A stretch of 59,974 nucleotides of DNA. Source: Acidobacteriota bacterium (GTDB lineage: Bacteria; Acidobacteriota; Thermoanaerobaculia; Multivoradales; SZUA-115). The notes under the pieces were generated by a model. The model ran no database searches. It was not told the DNA's origin and was given only the letters and a program-made list of their open reading frames with translations. Every line of letters starts with the position of its first letter. The stretch's first letter is position 1. Location: positions 1 to 59,974 of the forward strand of contig JAJRVQ010000171.1 in NCBI GenBank assembly GCA_024277255.1. The letters are read 5' to 3'. The translations under genes and the position numbers were made by a program. This document shows, piece after piece, positions 42,723 to 51,282 of this stretch.

Positions 42723-44461
42723 GTCAGGGTGAGCATCTGCGCTGCGAAGTGGCGGTCATCGGCTCGGGGCTAGCCGGTTCGATCCTCGCTCGTATCCTGG
42801 CTGCCGCACGGTGTGGCGATGGGCGGCCGAGACGGGTGGTCTTGGTCGAGCGCGCTGCCCACCCGCGCTTCGCCATCGGTGAGTCGTCGACCCCGCTGGC
42901 GGCGATCGCGCTGGAGCGTATGGCCGAGCGCTACGCTCTGGCCGACCTGCGAGACTTTGCCGCCTACGGCCGGTGGAGTGCCGCCCATCCCCAACTTCGC
43001 CGGGGCTTGAAGCGCGGCTTCAGTTTTTACTCCCACCGTTGCGGGGAACGCTATGGCAACTCGCCAGCCAACGAGGCTCGCCTGCTGGTCGCGGCGAGCC
43101 CGAATGACCAGGTGGCCGACGCCCACTGGCTGCGCCAGGATGTCGATGCCGAGTTGGCCGCCCGGGCACAGGCGGCCGGGGTGATCTTTCGTGACCGGAC
43201 CCTTCTCGAGAGTTATCGAGAGGGAGCGGCCGGCGTGGTGTTGCGCGGCGAGCGGCTGGGCCAGCGGGTGATCATCGAGGCTGATTTCGTCGTCGACGCC
43301 TCCGGCCGCGGCGGCTTTCTGGCCGGTTGCTTGCCGCTCGCCTCGGTGGTCGATCGGGTGCCGGTCGCCTCGGCGCTACTCGCCGGCCATTTTGAACGCG
43401 TTGCGAGCTTTGCCGAGACGGCGGTTGAAGGAGGGGCGAGGCTGGCCACGGGCCCCTATCCGGACGATCTCGCGGCCGGCCATCATCTGCTGGAGGAGGG
43501 CTGGATGTACCAGCTGCCCTTCGATCATGGGGTGATGAGCGCCGGTTTCTTGCTGCGCTCCGAAAAGGGTGAGGCCTCGGGGGAGGTCCGCTCCGAAAAG
43601 GGTGAGGGGGCGGGCGAGGTCGAGGCTCTCCGCTCCGAAAAGCTCTCCGAAAAGGGTGAGGCCTCGGGGGAGGTCGTTGATCAGGAAGCTCTCGGGGCTT
43701 TGTGGAAGCGGCTTTGTGGTCGATATCCGACGCTGCAACGGCAGTTCCGGAAGGCGCGAGCGGTGGTTCCGCTGCTCTACAGCCGGCGGATCCAATACCG
43801 GCTCGAAAGGGCAGCTCCGGTGGCGGGGCAAGGCCGTTGGTTACTGCTTCCCGGTGCTTTCGCTTTCGCGGATCCATTGTTTTCGACCGGGATCGCCTGG
43901 AGCCTGGTGGCGGTCGAACGGGTCGCCTCGATGCTGGTGGGCCTCGCACCGGGCCAGACTCCGCCCGCCACGGCCCTGGCACGCTACGGCGACCTGCTGT
44001 CGCAGGAAGCCGACTGGATCGAGTCGTTGATCGCCGCCGCTTACCGGGCGATGGACCTTCAGGGCGGTCGGGGGAACCTCAGACCCTTCGCCGCCCTGGC
44101 GCAGTTCTATTTCGCCGCCGCCAGCTACCAGGAGGTGAGTCAGCGGCTCAAACCCGAGCAGTGTGACTGGCCGTGGGAGGGATTCCTCGGCTGTGGAGAG
44201 GAACGGCTGCGCTCGATTTTGGCCGAGGCAGGCCGCAGGTTGTGCGACTGGGATGTTGCGAACTGGGATCACCATGCCGACGAGTTCGAGCGCTGGATAG
44301 GCGAGGCCATCGAGCCGTGGAACATCGCCGGCCTGGCCGATCCCCGGCGGCACAATCTCTACCCGGTCGATTTCGCATCCCTGGTGGCCGGGGCGGCCAA
44401 GTTGGGTCTCAGCGAGGCGCAAGTCCGTGCCGTGCTACCTCGGCTCGGCGCGATCGGGTAA
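42719..44461 (+). CDS. FAD-dependent halogenase-like monooxygenase with in-frame repeat insertion
   Basis: A 580-residue flavoprotein. It has the dinucleotide-binding 'GSGLAGS' (about 15-21), 'GESSTP' (54-59), 'DASGRGGFLAG' and 'FADPLFSTGIAWSL', as in flavin-dependent halogenases and related monooxygenases. The halogenase WxWxIP motif is not present as such; 'WMYQLPFDHGV' sits in its place. Residues about 280-320 are a low-complexity Glu/Lys/Gly insert ('RSEKGEASGEV' and variants) encoded by three copies of the REP-like repeat. The gene is coupled to the radical SAM gene by an ATGA overlap. Whether it halogenates, hydroxylates or is inactive is not clear. Confidence 0.85.
   Translation: MSQGEHLRCEVAVIGSGLAGSILARILAAARCGDGRPRRVVLVERAAHPRFAIGESSTPLAAIALERMAERYALADLRDFAAYGRWSAAHPQLRRGLKRGFSFYSHRCGERYGNSPANEARLLVAASPNDQVADAHWLRQDVDAELAARAQAAGVIFRDRTLLESYREGAAGVVLRGERLGQRVIIEADFVVDASGRGGFLAGCLPLASVVDRVPVASALLAGHFERVASFAETAVEGGARLATGPYPDDLAAGHHLLEEGWMYQLPFDHGVMSAGFLLRSEKGEASGEVRSEKGEGAGEVEALRSEKLSEKGEASGEVVDQEALGALWKRLCGRYPTLQRQFRKARAVVPLLYSRRIQYRLERAAPVAGQGRWLLLPGAFAFADPLFSTGIAWSLVAVERVASMLVGLAPGQTPPATALARYGDLLSQEADWIESLIAAAYRAMDLQGGRGNLRPFAALAQFYFAAASYQEVSQRLKPEQCDWPWEGFLGCGEERLRSILAEAGRRLCDWDVANWDHHADEFERWIGEAIEPWNIAGLADPRRHNLYPVDFASLVAGAAKLGLSEAQVRAVLPRLGAIG
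43558..43668 (+). repeat. Three in-frame REP-like repeats inside a coding region
   Basis: Core CTCCGAAAAGGGTGAGG occurs at 43558-43574 and 43591-43607, and again near 43645-43661 after a short partial copy at about 43633. The core CCGAAAAGGGTGAGG matches the reverse complement of the repeats around the transposase at 36821-37759. All are in a frame that avoids stops. Confidence 0.8.
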
Positions 44462-44476
44462 CCTCCGAGGGTGCCG

Positions 44477-45271
44477 ATGATGAAGCGCTCGCGGGGAGTA
44501 TTGAATCTCCTCTTGTGGCCCCTGGTGTCAGTGCTCGCGTTGAGCTGGGGGGCTTGCTCACCAGCGATCGAGCGCCAGGATCCGTTGCTGGTCTTCGCCG
44601 CCGCCTCTCTCGCCGATGTGATGGCTGAGGTGGGGTTGGAGTGTGAACGTTCCACCGGCCTGCCCGTGCGGTTCAGTTTCGCCGGCTCGAACACCCTGGC
44701 TCGCCAGATCGAAGCGGGAGCGCCGGCGGATCTCTTCCTCTCGGCCAATCGGCAACAGGTGGAGCGGTTGCAGGGCGCTGGGCGAGTTGAAGCTGGATCG
44801 ACCTTCGCCTTTGCCGCCAGCTCTCTGGTGGTGGTTTCTCGTCGCCATCAAGAGGTGCGGGAACTCGCTTCGGCCCGCGATCTGCTGCGCTTCGAGCGGC
44901 TGGCGATCGCCGACCCGCAAGCGGTACCGGCCGGCGTCTATGCGCGGCGGTGGCTGGAGGCGGAAGGGCTGTGGGATTCGTTGGCCGAGAGGGTAGTGCC
45001 GACGCTCGATGTGCGGGCGGCCTTGGCGGCGGTGGCGGCGGGCAACGCCCCGGCCGCGGTGGTCTACTCGACCGACGCAGAGGCGAGTTCGCGGGTGGTG
45101 GTGATTTACCGCCCCTCGTCGAAGAGGGCGCCGAAGGTTCGTTTTTGGGCGGCAATCGTCGCACCGGCCGGCCGCCAACCTCACTCGGGCGTGCAGCCTT
45201 TCATCGACCAGCTGCGCGGTGAGGCGGGTGCTCGCCTTCTCGCCGCGCACGGCTTCGAGGTGGTGCACTAG
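44477..45271 (+). CDS. modA: Molybdate ABC transporter substrate-binding protein
   Basis: A 264-residue periplasmic molybdate/tungstate-binding protein. A hydrophobic signal segment ends in 'WGACS', a weak lipobox. The mature part shows the classic opening 'LLVFAAASLADVM', then 'VRFSFAGSNTLARQIEAGAPADLFLSA', with Ser and Ala residues of the oxyanion site. 'ERLAIADPQAVPAGVYARRWL' and 'AAVVYSTDA' are also conserved. It is 2 nt from modB and forms modABC with the next two genes. ATG at 44477 fits the upstream GAGG. Molybdate would serve molybdenum-cofactor enzymes. Confidence 0.93.
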   Translation: MMKRSRGVLNLLLWPLVSVLALSWGACSPAIERQDPLLVFAAASLADVMAEVGLECERSTGLPVRFSFAGSNTLARQIEAGAPADLFLSANRQQVERLQGAGRVEAGSTFAFAASSLVVVSRRHQEVRELASARDLLRFERLAIADPQAVPAGVYARRWLEAEGLWDSLAERVVPTLDVRAALAAVAAGNAPAAVVYSTDAEASSRVVVIYRPSSKRAPKVRFWAAIVAPAGRQPHSGVQPFIDQLRGEAGARLLAAHGFEVVH

Positions 45272-45273
45272 CC

Positions 45274-45948
45274 ATGGAATTGGGCCGCATCCTGGTGCTC
45301 ACCGTGGCGGTGGCCACGGCGGCGACGGCCTTGATTCTGCTGCCGGCTATCGGCCTGGCCTGGGCTCTGTCGCGGCGTGGCTGGCGAGGCCGTTCCATGG
45401 TCGAAGCACTGGTGACCCTTCCGTTGGTGTTGCCACCGACGGCGATCGGTTTTGCCTTGCTGCTGCTCTTCGGTCGCGAGGGGCCGCTCGGCCGGCCCTT
45501 GTTCGAGCTGCTGGGGATTGAAGTGGCCTTTTCGAGGCTCGGGGTGGTCATCGCTTGCGCCGTCGTCGCCCTGCCGCTTCTGGTGCGCAGCGCCCGCTCG
45601 GCGCTCGAAGAGGTCGATCCCGCCTTGGTCGGGGTTGCCAGGACCCTGGGGCGGGGGCCGCTCGCCGCCTTTGTCGAGGTCGAGTTGCCGCTGGCTTGGC
45701 GCGGAATCTCTGCCGGGGCGGTGCTCGCCTTCGCCCGTGCCTTGGGTGAATTCGGTGCCACCATCCTGATCGCCGGCAACATTCCGGGCCGTACGCAGAC
45801 TCTGGCCTTGGCGCTGTTCCAGCGGGTGCAAGTCGGGCGCGATGCGGAGGCGATGGCGTTGGCCGGCGTCGCCTGCCTGTTGGCCGTGGTCACCGCCCTG
45901 ATCTCCGGACGTCTGGTCGATCGGCGCGAGCAGAGGTTGGAACGGTGA
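45274..45948 (+). CDS. modB: Molybdate ABC transporter permease
   Basis: A 224-residue permease with about five transmembrane helices. The cytoplasmic loop 'RTLGRGPLAAFVEVELPLAWRGISAGAVLAFARALGEFGAT' (shown in parts: 'LPLAWRGISAGAVLAF', 'ARALGEFGA') is the ABC-permease EAA motif of the ModB/CysT family. Opening 'EALVTLPLVLPPTAIGFALLL' is typical of ModB. Its stop overlaps the GTG start of modC (GTGA). Confidence 0.93.
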   Translation: MELGRILVLTVAVATAATALILLPAIGLAWALSRRGWRGRSMVEALVTLPLVLPPTAIGFALLLLFGREGPLGRPLFELLGIEVAFSRLGVVIACAVVALPLLVRSARSALEEVDPALVGVARTLGRGPLAAFVEVELPLAWRGISAGAVLAFARALGEFGATILIAGNIPGRTQTLALALFQRVQVGRDAEAMALAGVACLLAVVTALISGRLVDRREQRLER

Positions 45949-47123
45949 GTGTTGCCCAACTCAGCAGTGGTCAGGCCGCAGACCGGAAGGGGCGGCTGGA
46001 GATCGACTTGAGGCTGGAGCAGGGCCACTTCCGGCTAGCGGTCAGTGCCAGGGTCGGAGACTCGGCGGCGGTCCTCGGCCCCTCCGGTGCCGGCAAGACG
46101 ACGCTGCTCGAAGCCCTGGCCGGCCTGCGTCATTCGAGCGGTCGGGTGGTGGTGGGGGAGCGAGTGCTGCAAGACACCGCCAACGGAGTCTGGCTGCCGC
46201 CCGAGCGCCGCCGGTTGGGCTACGTGCCGCAGCAGGGGGCGCTCTTTCCACATCGCTGCGTGCGGCAGAATCTCCTCTTTGGATCGGGACGTGGCCTGGG
46301 GCGTCACCGCGGTCGACGACCGCCGGCCGACGAGCTGGAAGAGCTGGTGGAGCTGCTCGATCTGGGCGATCTGCTGGAGCGCTACCCGCGCCACCTGTCG
46401 GGAGGCGAGAGGCGACGCGTCGCCCTGGGCCGGGCGCTGCTCGCCAGACCGCTGCTGCTGCTGCTCGATGAACCGACGGCGGGCCTGGATCCGACCCGGG
46501 CGCGTCGCGCTTTGGCGGGCGTCTTGGCGCTGCGCCGCAAGTTGGACATCCCGATCTTGGTGGTGACCCATCGTCGCGAGGAGGCGCTCGCGCTGGCCGA
46601 CGAGGTCGTGTTGCTGCAAGCCGGTTCGGTACGGGCGTGCGGACCGGGGCGCCGGGTGCTCTCCGATCCTGCGATCTTGACCCAGACGGCGGCCGATCAA
46701 GGGCGTTGGGAGAACGTCGTTTCCGGCGTGGTGGAGCGGCAGGACGAGGCGGGCGGCGTCACCGAAGTCAGGTTGGAGAGCCGTGGTCGATCTTCCTCCT
46801 CCGAGCTTTCGGCGAGCGGCGGCGCTCAAACCTCCGTGCTGATTCCTTTCCACCCCGACCTGCGACCGGCGCAGCGTATTCTACTCGCCATCGACGCCGA
46901 AGACCTCCTGCTCGCCACCCGAGAGCCACGATCACTCTCGGCACGCAACGCCGTGGCCGGGCGTCTCGATGAACTGATCGAGGCCGGCCCCTCCGTCTAC
47001 GCCAGGCTCGGACCTTGGTTGGTGCACCTCACTCCCGCGGCCGTCGCCGCCCTCGAGCTCACTGCCGGCCGTGAAGTCTGGCTGGTCGGCAAGACCCACA
47101 GCTGGCGGGTGGTGGCGGGCTAG
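45945..47123 (+). CDS. modC: Molybdate ABC transporter ATPase
   Basis: A 392-residue ABC ATPase. It has Walker A 'GPSGAGKTT' (about 46-54), signature 'LSGGERRRVALGRAL' and Walker B 'LLLLLDEPTAGLD', with 'VVTHRREEALALAD' as the switch region. After about residue 240 it has an extra C-terminal MOP-like domain pair ('NVVSGVVERQDEAGG', 'NAVAGRLDELIEAGPSVYA') as in typical ModC. The GTG start overlaps the modB stop. Confidence 0.93.
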   Translation: MSVAQLSSGQAADRKGRLEIDLRLEQGHFRLAVSARVGDSAAVLGPSGAGKTTLLEALAGLRHSSGRVVVGERVLQDTANGVWLPPERRRLGYVPQQGALFPHRCVRQNLLFGSGRGLGRHRGRRPPADELEELVELLDLGDLLERYPRHLSGGERRRVALGRALLARPLLLLLDEPTAGLDPTRARRALAGVLALRRKLDIPILVVTHRREEALALADEVVLLQAGSVRACGPGRRVLSDPAILTQTAADQGRWENVVSGVVERQDEAGGVTEVRLESRGRSSSSELSASGGAQTSVLIPFHPDLRPAQRILLAIDAEDLLLATREPRSLSARNAVAGRLDELIEAGPSVYARLGPWLVHLTPAAVAALELTAGREVWLVGKTHSWRVVAG

Positions 47124-47157
47124 CCCGTCCAGGCCGGTGGCTGCTATCGTCGCACCC

Positions 47158-47829
47158 ATGGCTCCCCGCTTCATCACCTTTGAGGGCCTCGACGGCAGCG
47201 GCAAATCGACCCACTTGCGGATGGCTGTCGAGTGGCTGAGCGAGCGCGGGGTTGAGATCGTGCAGACGCACGAACCGGGCGGTACGCCGTTGGGCGGCAT
47301 GCTGCGCGCCGCATTGCTGGGCAGCGAAGTAATTCCCGCCGACGGAGTGGTCGAACTGATGCTGGTCTTCACCAGCCGCCGGCAGAATCTGGTGGAGCGG
47401 ATCGACCCGGCTTTGGCGGCGGGCAAGACGGTGTTCTGCGATCGCTTCACCGATTCGACCTACGCCTACCAAGGCTACGGGCGGGGAGTCGCCATGGAGG
47501 CGATCGCGGCTTTGGATCGGATCGCCACCGGCGAGCGGCGGCCCGATCTGACTCTGCTGTTCGACTTGCCGCCCGAACTGGCCCGCGAGCGAAGCCACTC
47601 ACACCGGCGCCAGGCGCAGGCCGACGGCACCGATCGGCTGGACGCCGAGGGGCTCGAATTCTACCGGCGGGTTCGTGAGGGCTATCTGGAGTTGGCGGCG
47701 CTCGAAGAGGAGCGTTTCCGGGTCATCGACTCTTCCGGACCGCACGGGGAGACCGCGGCGCAGGTGCGCCAAATGCTGCACGGGCTGGCGGTAGATCGTT
47801 CAAGGTCGGCGGTGAGTCAACGCGGATGA
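47158..47829 (+). CDS. tmk: Thymidylate kinase
   Basis: A 223-residue dTMP kinase: P-loop 'FEGLDGSGKSTHLRMA', 'THEPGGTPLGGMLRAALLG', the 'FCDRFTDSTYAYQGYGRG' (DR-Y/Q substrate motif) and a LID region with 'SHSHRRQAQADGTDRLDAEG'. It converts dTMP to dTDP. The ATG at 47158 begins at the standard 'MAPRFITFEG'. It lies 34 nt after modC and 10 nt before holB, a common pairing with holB. Confidence 0.95.
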   Translation: MAPRFITFEGLDGSGKSTHLRMAVEWLSERGVEIVQTHEPGGTPLGGMLRAALLGSEVIPADGVVELMLVFTSRRQNLVERIDPALAAGKTVFCDRFTDSTYAYQGYGRGVAMEAIAALDRIATGERRPDLTLLFDLPPELARERSHSHRRQAQADGTDRLDAEGLEFYRRVREGYLELAALEEERFRVIDSSGPHGETAAQVRQMLHGLAVDRSRSAVSQRG

Positions 47830-47839
47830 GTAGAGCGTA

Positions 47840-48697
47840 ATGAACCTCGCTTCAGCGATGCGCTCGGCGGTGGAGGAACGGCTCTACCCGGCGGTGATCC
47901 TCCACGGCGGGACCGAAGAGGCACGGCGCCAGGCGGCGGTGGATTTGGCGCGCACGCTGCTTTGCGTCAACCCGCTGGGCCGGCCCTGCCCTCCCGGTGA
48001 GGAGGTGTGCAGGAACTGCCGGCGTGTCTCCTGGCCGGGAGATGACGATCTCTTCCATCCGGATTTCGCCGTTCTCGAGCGCAATCTCAAGACCTCGACC
48101 TCCGTCGGGGCGACGCGCGAACTGCTCAAGCGGGCGCAGCTCTCGCCCTTCGAGGCCCGTGGCCAGGTCTTTGTCATCGCCAATGCGGAGACCCTTACCG
48201 GTGAGGCGGCGAACAGTCTGCTCAAGGTGCTGGAGGAGCCGCCCGATTCGGCGCCGCGCAATTTCTTGCTGCTGGCGCCTTCGAGCCACGACCTGCTACC
48301 CACCCTGAGGAGCCGTTCGTTGGCGATCTTCCTGGGCGCTGCCGAGGAAATCGACCGCGAGGAGACGGCGCGGATCGGCGAGCAGTTCGCCGAACGGGTG
48401 ACCGGCTATGCCGCTACCGGCGCCGCTGTATATCTGTTGAGCGCCGCCGAGGTGCTGGCCGCGGCGGGCGACTTCAAAGATCCCCGCGCCGGCCGCCCCT
48501 GGGCGGCGGCCGCCGCGGCGGTGGTGCATGCGATCGAGACCGACGCCGTGCCGCCGGTGGTGCGCCGCCGGCTCTTGGGGCTCGCCCAGGCCCTGCTGAC
48601 CGCCCCGGCAATGCGGCTACGCGCCGTCGGCGCCCAGCGCATCCTCGAAGGGCTGGTTTGCCGTCATCTCACCGCTCCTCGAAGTCAGGTCGTGTAG
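47840..48697 (+). CDS. holB: DNA polymerase III delta-prime subunit
   Basis: A 285-residue clamp-loader subunit. It has the zinc-module Cys set ('LCVNPLGRPCPPG' with 'EEVCRNCRRVSWPG'), the sensor segments 'FEARGQVFVIANAETLTGEAANSLLKVLEEPP' (in parts: 'ANSLLKVLEEPPDSA') and 'LLAPSSHDLLPTLRSRS'. The Walker A is degenerate, as is normal for delta-prime. It starts 10 nt after tmk. Confidence 0.93.
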   Translation: MNLASAMRSAVEERLYPAVILHGGTEEARRQAAVDLARTLLCVNPLGRPCPPGEEVCRNCRRVSWPGDDDLFHPDFAVLERNLKTSTSVGATRELLKRAQLSPFEARGQVFVIANAETLTGEAANSLLKVLEEPPDSAPRNFLLLAPSSHDLLPTLRSRSLAIFLGAAEEIDREETARIGEQFAERVTGYAATGAAVYLLSAAEVLAAAGDFKDPRAGRPWAAAAAAVVHAIETDAVPPVVRRRLLGLAQALLTAPAMRLRAVGAQRILEGLVCRHLTAPRSQVV

Positions 48698-48910
48698 GGG
48701 AACCAACGAGGAGAGTCTGCGCAGGGCGGAATGCGGTCCCACTTTTTGTGGTTAGCGCACACTGGTATTTGGACCCGCGCATAGAACGGGTGGGGCCGTC
48801 GGCGGGCCAGAATCCTCCTCCGGCCGGCAGATCGTCGATTTTTCGATAAACTGAGGGTTCGGCCTAGATCGAATCCATCCAGTAATCCCTCAAAAAGGAG
48901 TGCTAGAGTC

Positions 48911-49987
48911 ATGAGTCTCATCACCGCCAACAACACGGTTTCGCGCGGCTCGGCTTTTGCCGCGGTCGCCCTCTTGCTCGGCTTGGCCGGCATCTTCCCG
49001 GCCTGCTCAGCGGCGGACGGTGAGCCGGCCGCCGAAGTCAACAACGCCGCCTCTGACGTCGTTGCCACTATCGGTGGCAGTGATGTCACCATGGAGGAGC
49101 TGGAGGAGATCGCCGCTCCGCAGCTCAAGCAGCTGGATCGCCAGCGCCACCAGATTCTCGAGCGCAGTCTCGATCAACTGATCGAGAAGAAGCTCATCGA
49201 GATGGCCGCCGAAAAGCGCGGTGTTTCGACCGAGAACCTGATCGAGACCGAAGTCAACAGCAAAGTCACCGAAGTCACCGACGCCGAAGTCGATGCCTGG
49301 TACGCCGAGAACCAAGCGCGCGTGCGCGGTCGCGCCAAAGAGGAAATCGCCGACCAGATCAAGCAATTCCTCGGCCAGCAGCGCGGCGGCGACGTCCGCA
49401 CCGCTTTTCTCGCCAGCCTGCGCGAAGAGTACAAGGTCAAGATCCGGTTCGAGCCGCAGCGGGTCGATGTCGAGGTCGCCGATGCTCCGATCAAGGGAGC
49501 CGAGAGCGCCCCGGTCACGGTAGTCGAGTTCTCCGACTTCCAGTGCCCCTACTGCAGCAGCGTGACTCCGACCTTGAAGAAGATCACCGAGACATACGGC
49601 GACAAGGTGCGCATCGCTTTCCGCCACTTCCCCCTCGGCTTCCACGACAAGGCTCAGAAAGCAGCCGAAGCCTCGCTGTGCGCGAAAGAGCAGGGCAAGT
49701 TCTGGGAGATGCACGACGCGATGTTCGCCGACCAGAAGCAGCTCGATGTGGCCCAGTTGAAGACCACCGCGGCCGGCCTGGAGGTCGACACCGCCAAGTT
49801 CGACGAGTGCCTGGATTCCGGCAAGTACGCCGATGCGGTCAAGAAAGACGCCGAGGCTGGACAGGCGGCCGGTGTTTCTGGAACGCCTGCGTTCTTCATC
49901 AATGGTCGCATGATCGAGGGCGCCGTGCCCTACGAGCAGTTGGCCGCCGTGATTGATGATGAGTTGGAGCGCACGAGCGGCGAGTGA
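48911..49987 (+). CDS. DsbA-family thioredoxin-fold lipoprotein with SurA-like N-terminus
   Basis: A 358-residue protein. A signal peptide with 'GIFPACSAADG' suggests a lipoprotein (Cys about 32). Residues about 45-165 resemble the helical N-terminal region of SurA-type chaperones ('ATIGGSDVTMEELEE', 'LDQLIEKKLIEMAAEKRG'). Residues about 190-355 form a DsbA/Thioredoxin_4 domain with the redox motif 'CPYC' in 'FSDFQCPYCSSV', the 'GVSGTPAFFING' cis-Pro loop and 'MFADQKQL'. It probably forms or shuffles disulfides in periplasmic proteins, such as the Cys-rich secreted ones encoded here. A Rho-independent terminator follows. Confidence 0.9.
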   Translation: MSLITANNTVSRGSAFAAVALLLGLAGIFPACSAADGEPAAEVNNAASDVVATIGGSDVTMEELEEIAAPQLKQLDRQRHQILERSLDQLIEKKLIEMAAEKRGVSTENLIETEVNSKVTEVTDAEVDAWYAENQARVRGRAKEEIADQIKQFLGQQRGGDVRTAFLASLREEYKVKIRFEPQRVDVEVADAPIKGAESAPVTVVEFSDFQCPYCSSVTPTLKKITETYGDKVRIAFRHFPLGFHDKAQKAAEASLCAKEQGKFWEMHDAMFADQKQLDVAQLKTTAAGLEVDTAKFDECLDSGKYADAVKKDAEAGQAAGVSGTPAFFINGRMIEGAVPYEQLAAVIDDELERTSGE

Positions 49988-49996
49988 GTCGGATGG

Positions 49997-50029
49997 GCGG
50001 ATGAGTCCGCTCACCCGCTTTTTGTTTTT
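49997..50029 (+). terminator. Rho-independent terminator
   Basis: Stem 49997-50005 with 50010-50018 (8 of 9 pairs, 4-nt loop) followed by a TTTTTGTTTTT-like run, 10 nt after the DsbA-type gene. Confidence 0.75.
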
Positions 50030-50081
50030 AGGGGTCCCTCGCCGGGACCCCTCGTCCTCAAGAAACGTGGTTCTTGAGGAC
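50030..50081. repeat. Two adjacent perfect hairpins
   Basis: AGGGGTCCC/GGGACCCCT (50030-50052, 5-nt loop) and an 11-bp stem GTCCTCAAGAA/TTCTTGAGGAC (50054-50081, 6-nt loop). No U-run follows. They could be transcript ends, protein-binding sites or part of a structured RNA. Confidence 0.55.
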
Positions 50082-50196
50082 TTCACCCCAGGGAGTCCGG
50101 CCTAGTCGGCCGGGCTCGCCCGGTGGGCTCGCGCGCAACGCTCAGTAGCCTCGCTGCTCGGCGGAGGGCGGCCGAGAAGTGCCGCGGAAGAGTGGT

Positions 50197-50327
50197 GGTG
50201 CGGGCAGTCTGCTCGCTGGCGCTCGCTTCGCTTCGTTGGGTAGGTCGAGGTGCCATCTGGGTTGTTGGTGCTGGCAGTCTGCTCGCTGGCGCTCGCTTCG
50301 CTTCGTTGGGCAGGCATCGAGGTGCCA
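50197..50327. repeat. Direct repeat of about 60 nt (two copies)
   Basis: Copies at about 50197-50255 and 50267-50327 with a 70-nt period, alike except for a few bases. The central GCTCGCTTCGCTTCG-like segment can fold and is found in neither neighbouring gene. Confidence 0.6.
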
Positions 50328-50592
50328 GCCGGACAGCCGCAAGATCGCGCGTAGCGCTTGCGAGGCGTCGGCACACACCACTCAAGAGGTTGGGGTCACC
50401 CGCGTAGCGGCCTGAGGTTGCGGGCAGGATCCCGTGCGGTGTGTGGATCGGCCCACGTAGGATCAGCGCCCGTGCGTGTCTGAGGCGTCAGCCGAGTTGC
50501 GCGGGCGCCCGGAGTGGGCCGACCAAGGAGTCCACGTCTCACCCACGCAACCGACCGGCCGCCGCGCGGGTGAACCCAACCTCGCCCCTCGT

Positions 50593-51054
50593 TTACGGGT
50601 AGTCGTCGAGTTCTTGAAACGGTAAACCGCAGGGATAAAACAGGTTGAATACCGGTTGCTCGATCTGCTCGGCGAAGCCGAGGAGCAGGGGGCCGTATTG
50701 TTCGATTGGTGAGTCTCCGGCTTCGACTTTCTCGTAGTCGCCGACCTCGATCTCCAGCGCCTTGGCCAGATCTTCGACGCTCTTGCCCTTGCGCTCACGG
50801 TGGCCCTTGATCAGGCTGCCGGCTTGCCCCTGTTTGGTGTCGGCGCTACGGCCGCTCTCGGCGAGAAGGCGTGAGGTGGGGGTTTCGAGTTCAATGGCGA
50901 TCAAGGCAAGCTTCGGTCCCCACTCTTCGGCCTGCGACTCTCCAGCTTCGATCTGGCCGTAGTCCTCCGCCGAAATACCCAGCCCGGCGGCTGTCTCTTC
51001 GATCGACAGCCCCTTCTTTTCCCGTTCCTTCTTCAGCACATCTCCGAGCTTCAC
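50593..51054 (-). CDS. Protein with two XRE-type helix-turn-helix domains
   Basis: A 153-residue protein made of two similar helix-turn-helix units: 'LKKEREKKGLSIEETAAGLG' (about 7-26) with 'DYGQIEAGESQAEEWG', and 'IKGHRERKGKSVEDLAKALE' (about 80-99) with 'DYEKVEAGDSPIEQYGP'. The internal symmetry implies a duplication. Both units keep the XRE layout (helix, turn, recognition helix, then 'I/VEAG'). The start is GTG at 51054 with AGGAGG upstream. It is a likely DNA-binding regulator of unknown target. Confidence 0.85.
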   Translation of the reverse strand: MKLGDVLKKEREKKGLSIEETAAGLGISAEDYGQIEAGESQAEEWGPKLALIAIELETPTSRLLAESGRSADTKQGQAGSLIKGHRERKGKSVEDLAKALEIEVGDYEKVEAGDSPIEQYGPLLLGFAEQIEQPVFNLFYPCGLPFQELDDYP

Positions 51055-51282
51055 GATGAAATCCTCCTGGTCCAAGATCGTCGGCTCCGACGGTGCCCGC
51101 CATGACCTCACTGGTCGCACAACACCATTGCCAGCCGGAATAGCCGCTTCTTCCCACTAAGTGCGCCATCTGGGCCGCGCGTGACAGCGACCAGTGGCTT
51201 ACCGGCCCCATGCTACTCTGGCGAGCGTGATTCGAGACAATATTGCACTGCTGTGCTCGCAAGCGTAGGAGGTTTGCTCACC

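Larger units (their letters stand above)
49988..50592. other. Intergenic region with terminator, hairpins and direct repeat
   Basis: About 600 nt without a convincing gene. It holds a terminator at 49997-50029, two strong hairpins (50030-50052 and 50054-50081) and two copies of a roughly 60-nt repeat at about 50197-50255 and 50267-50327. The Ser/Arg-rich open frames here come from the repeats and are not considered genes. Confidence 0.6.

Noticed and set aside
50083..50420. Ser/Arg-rich open frames on both strands
   Set aside because: They arise from the direct repeats, change frame between copies and have no conserved feature.
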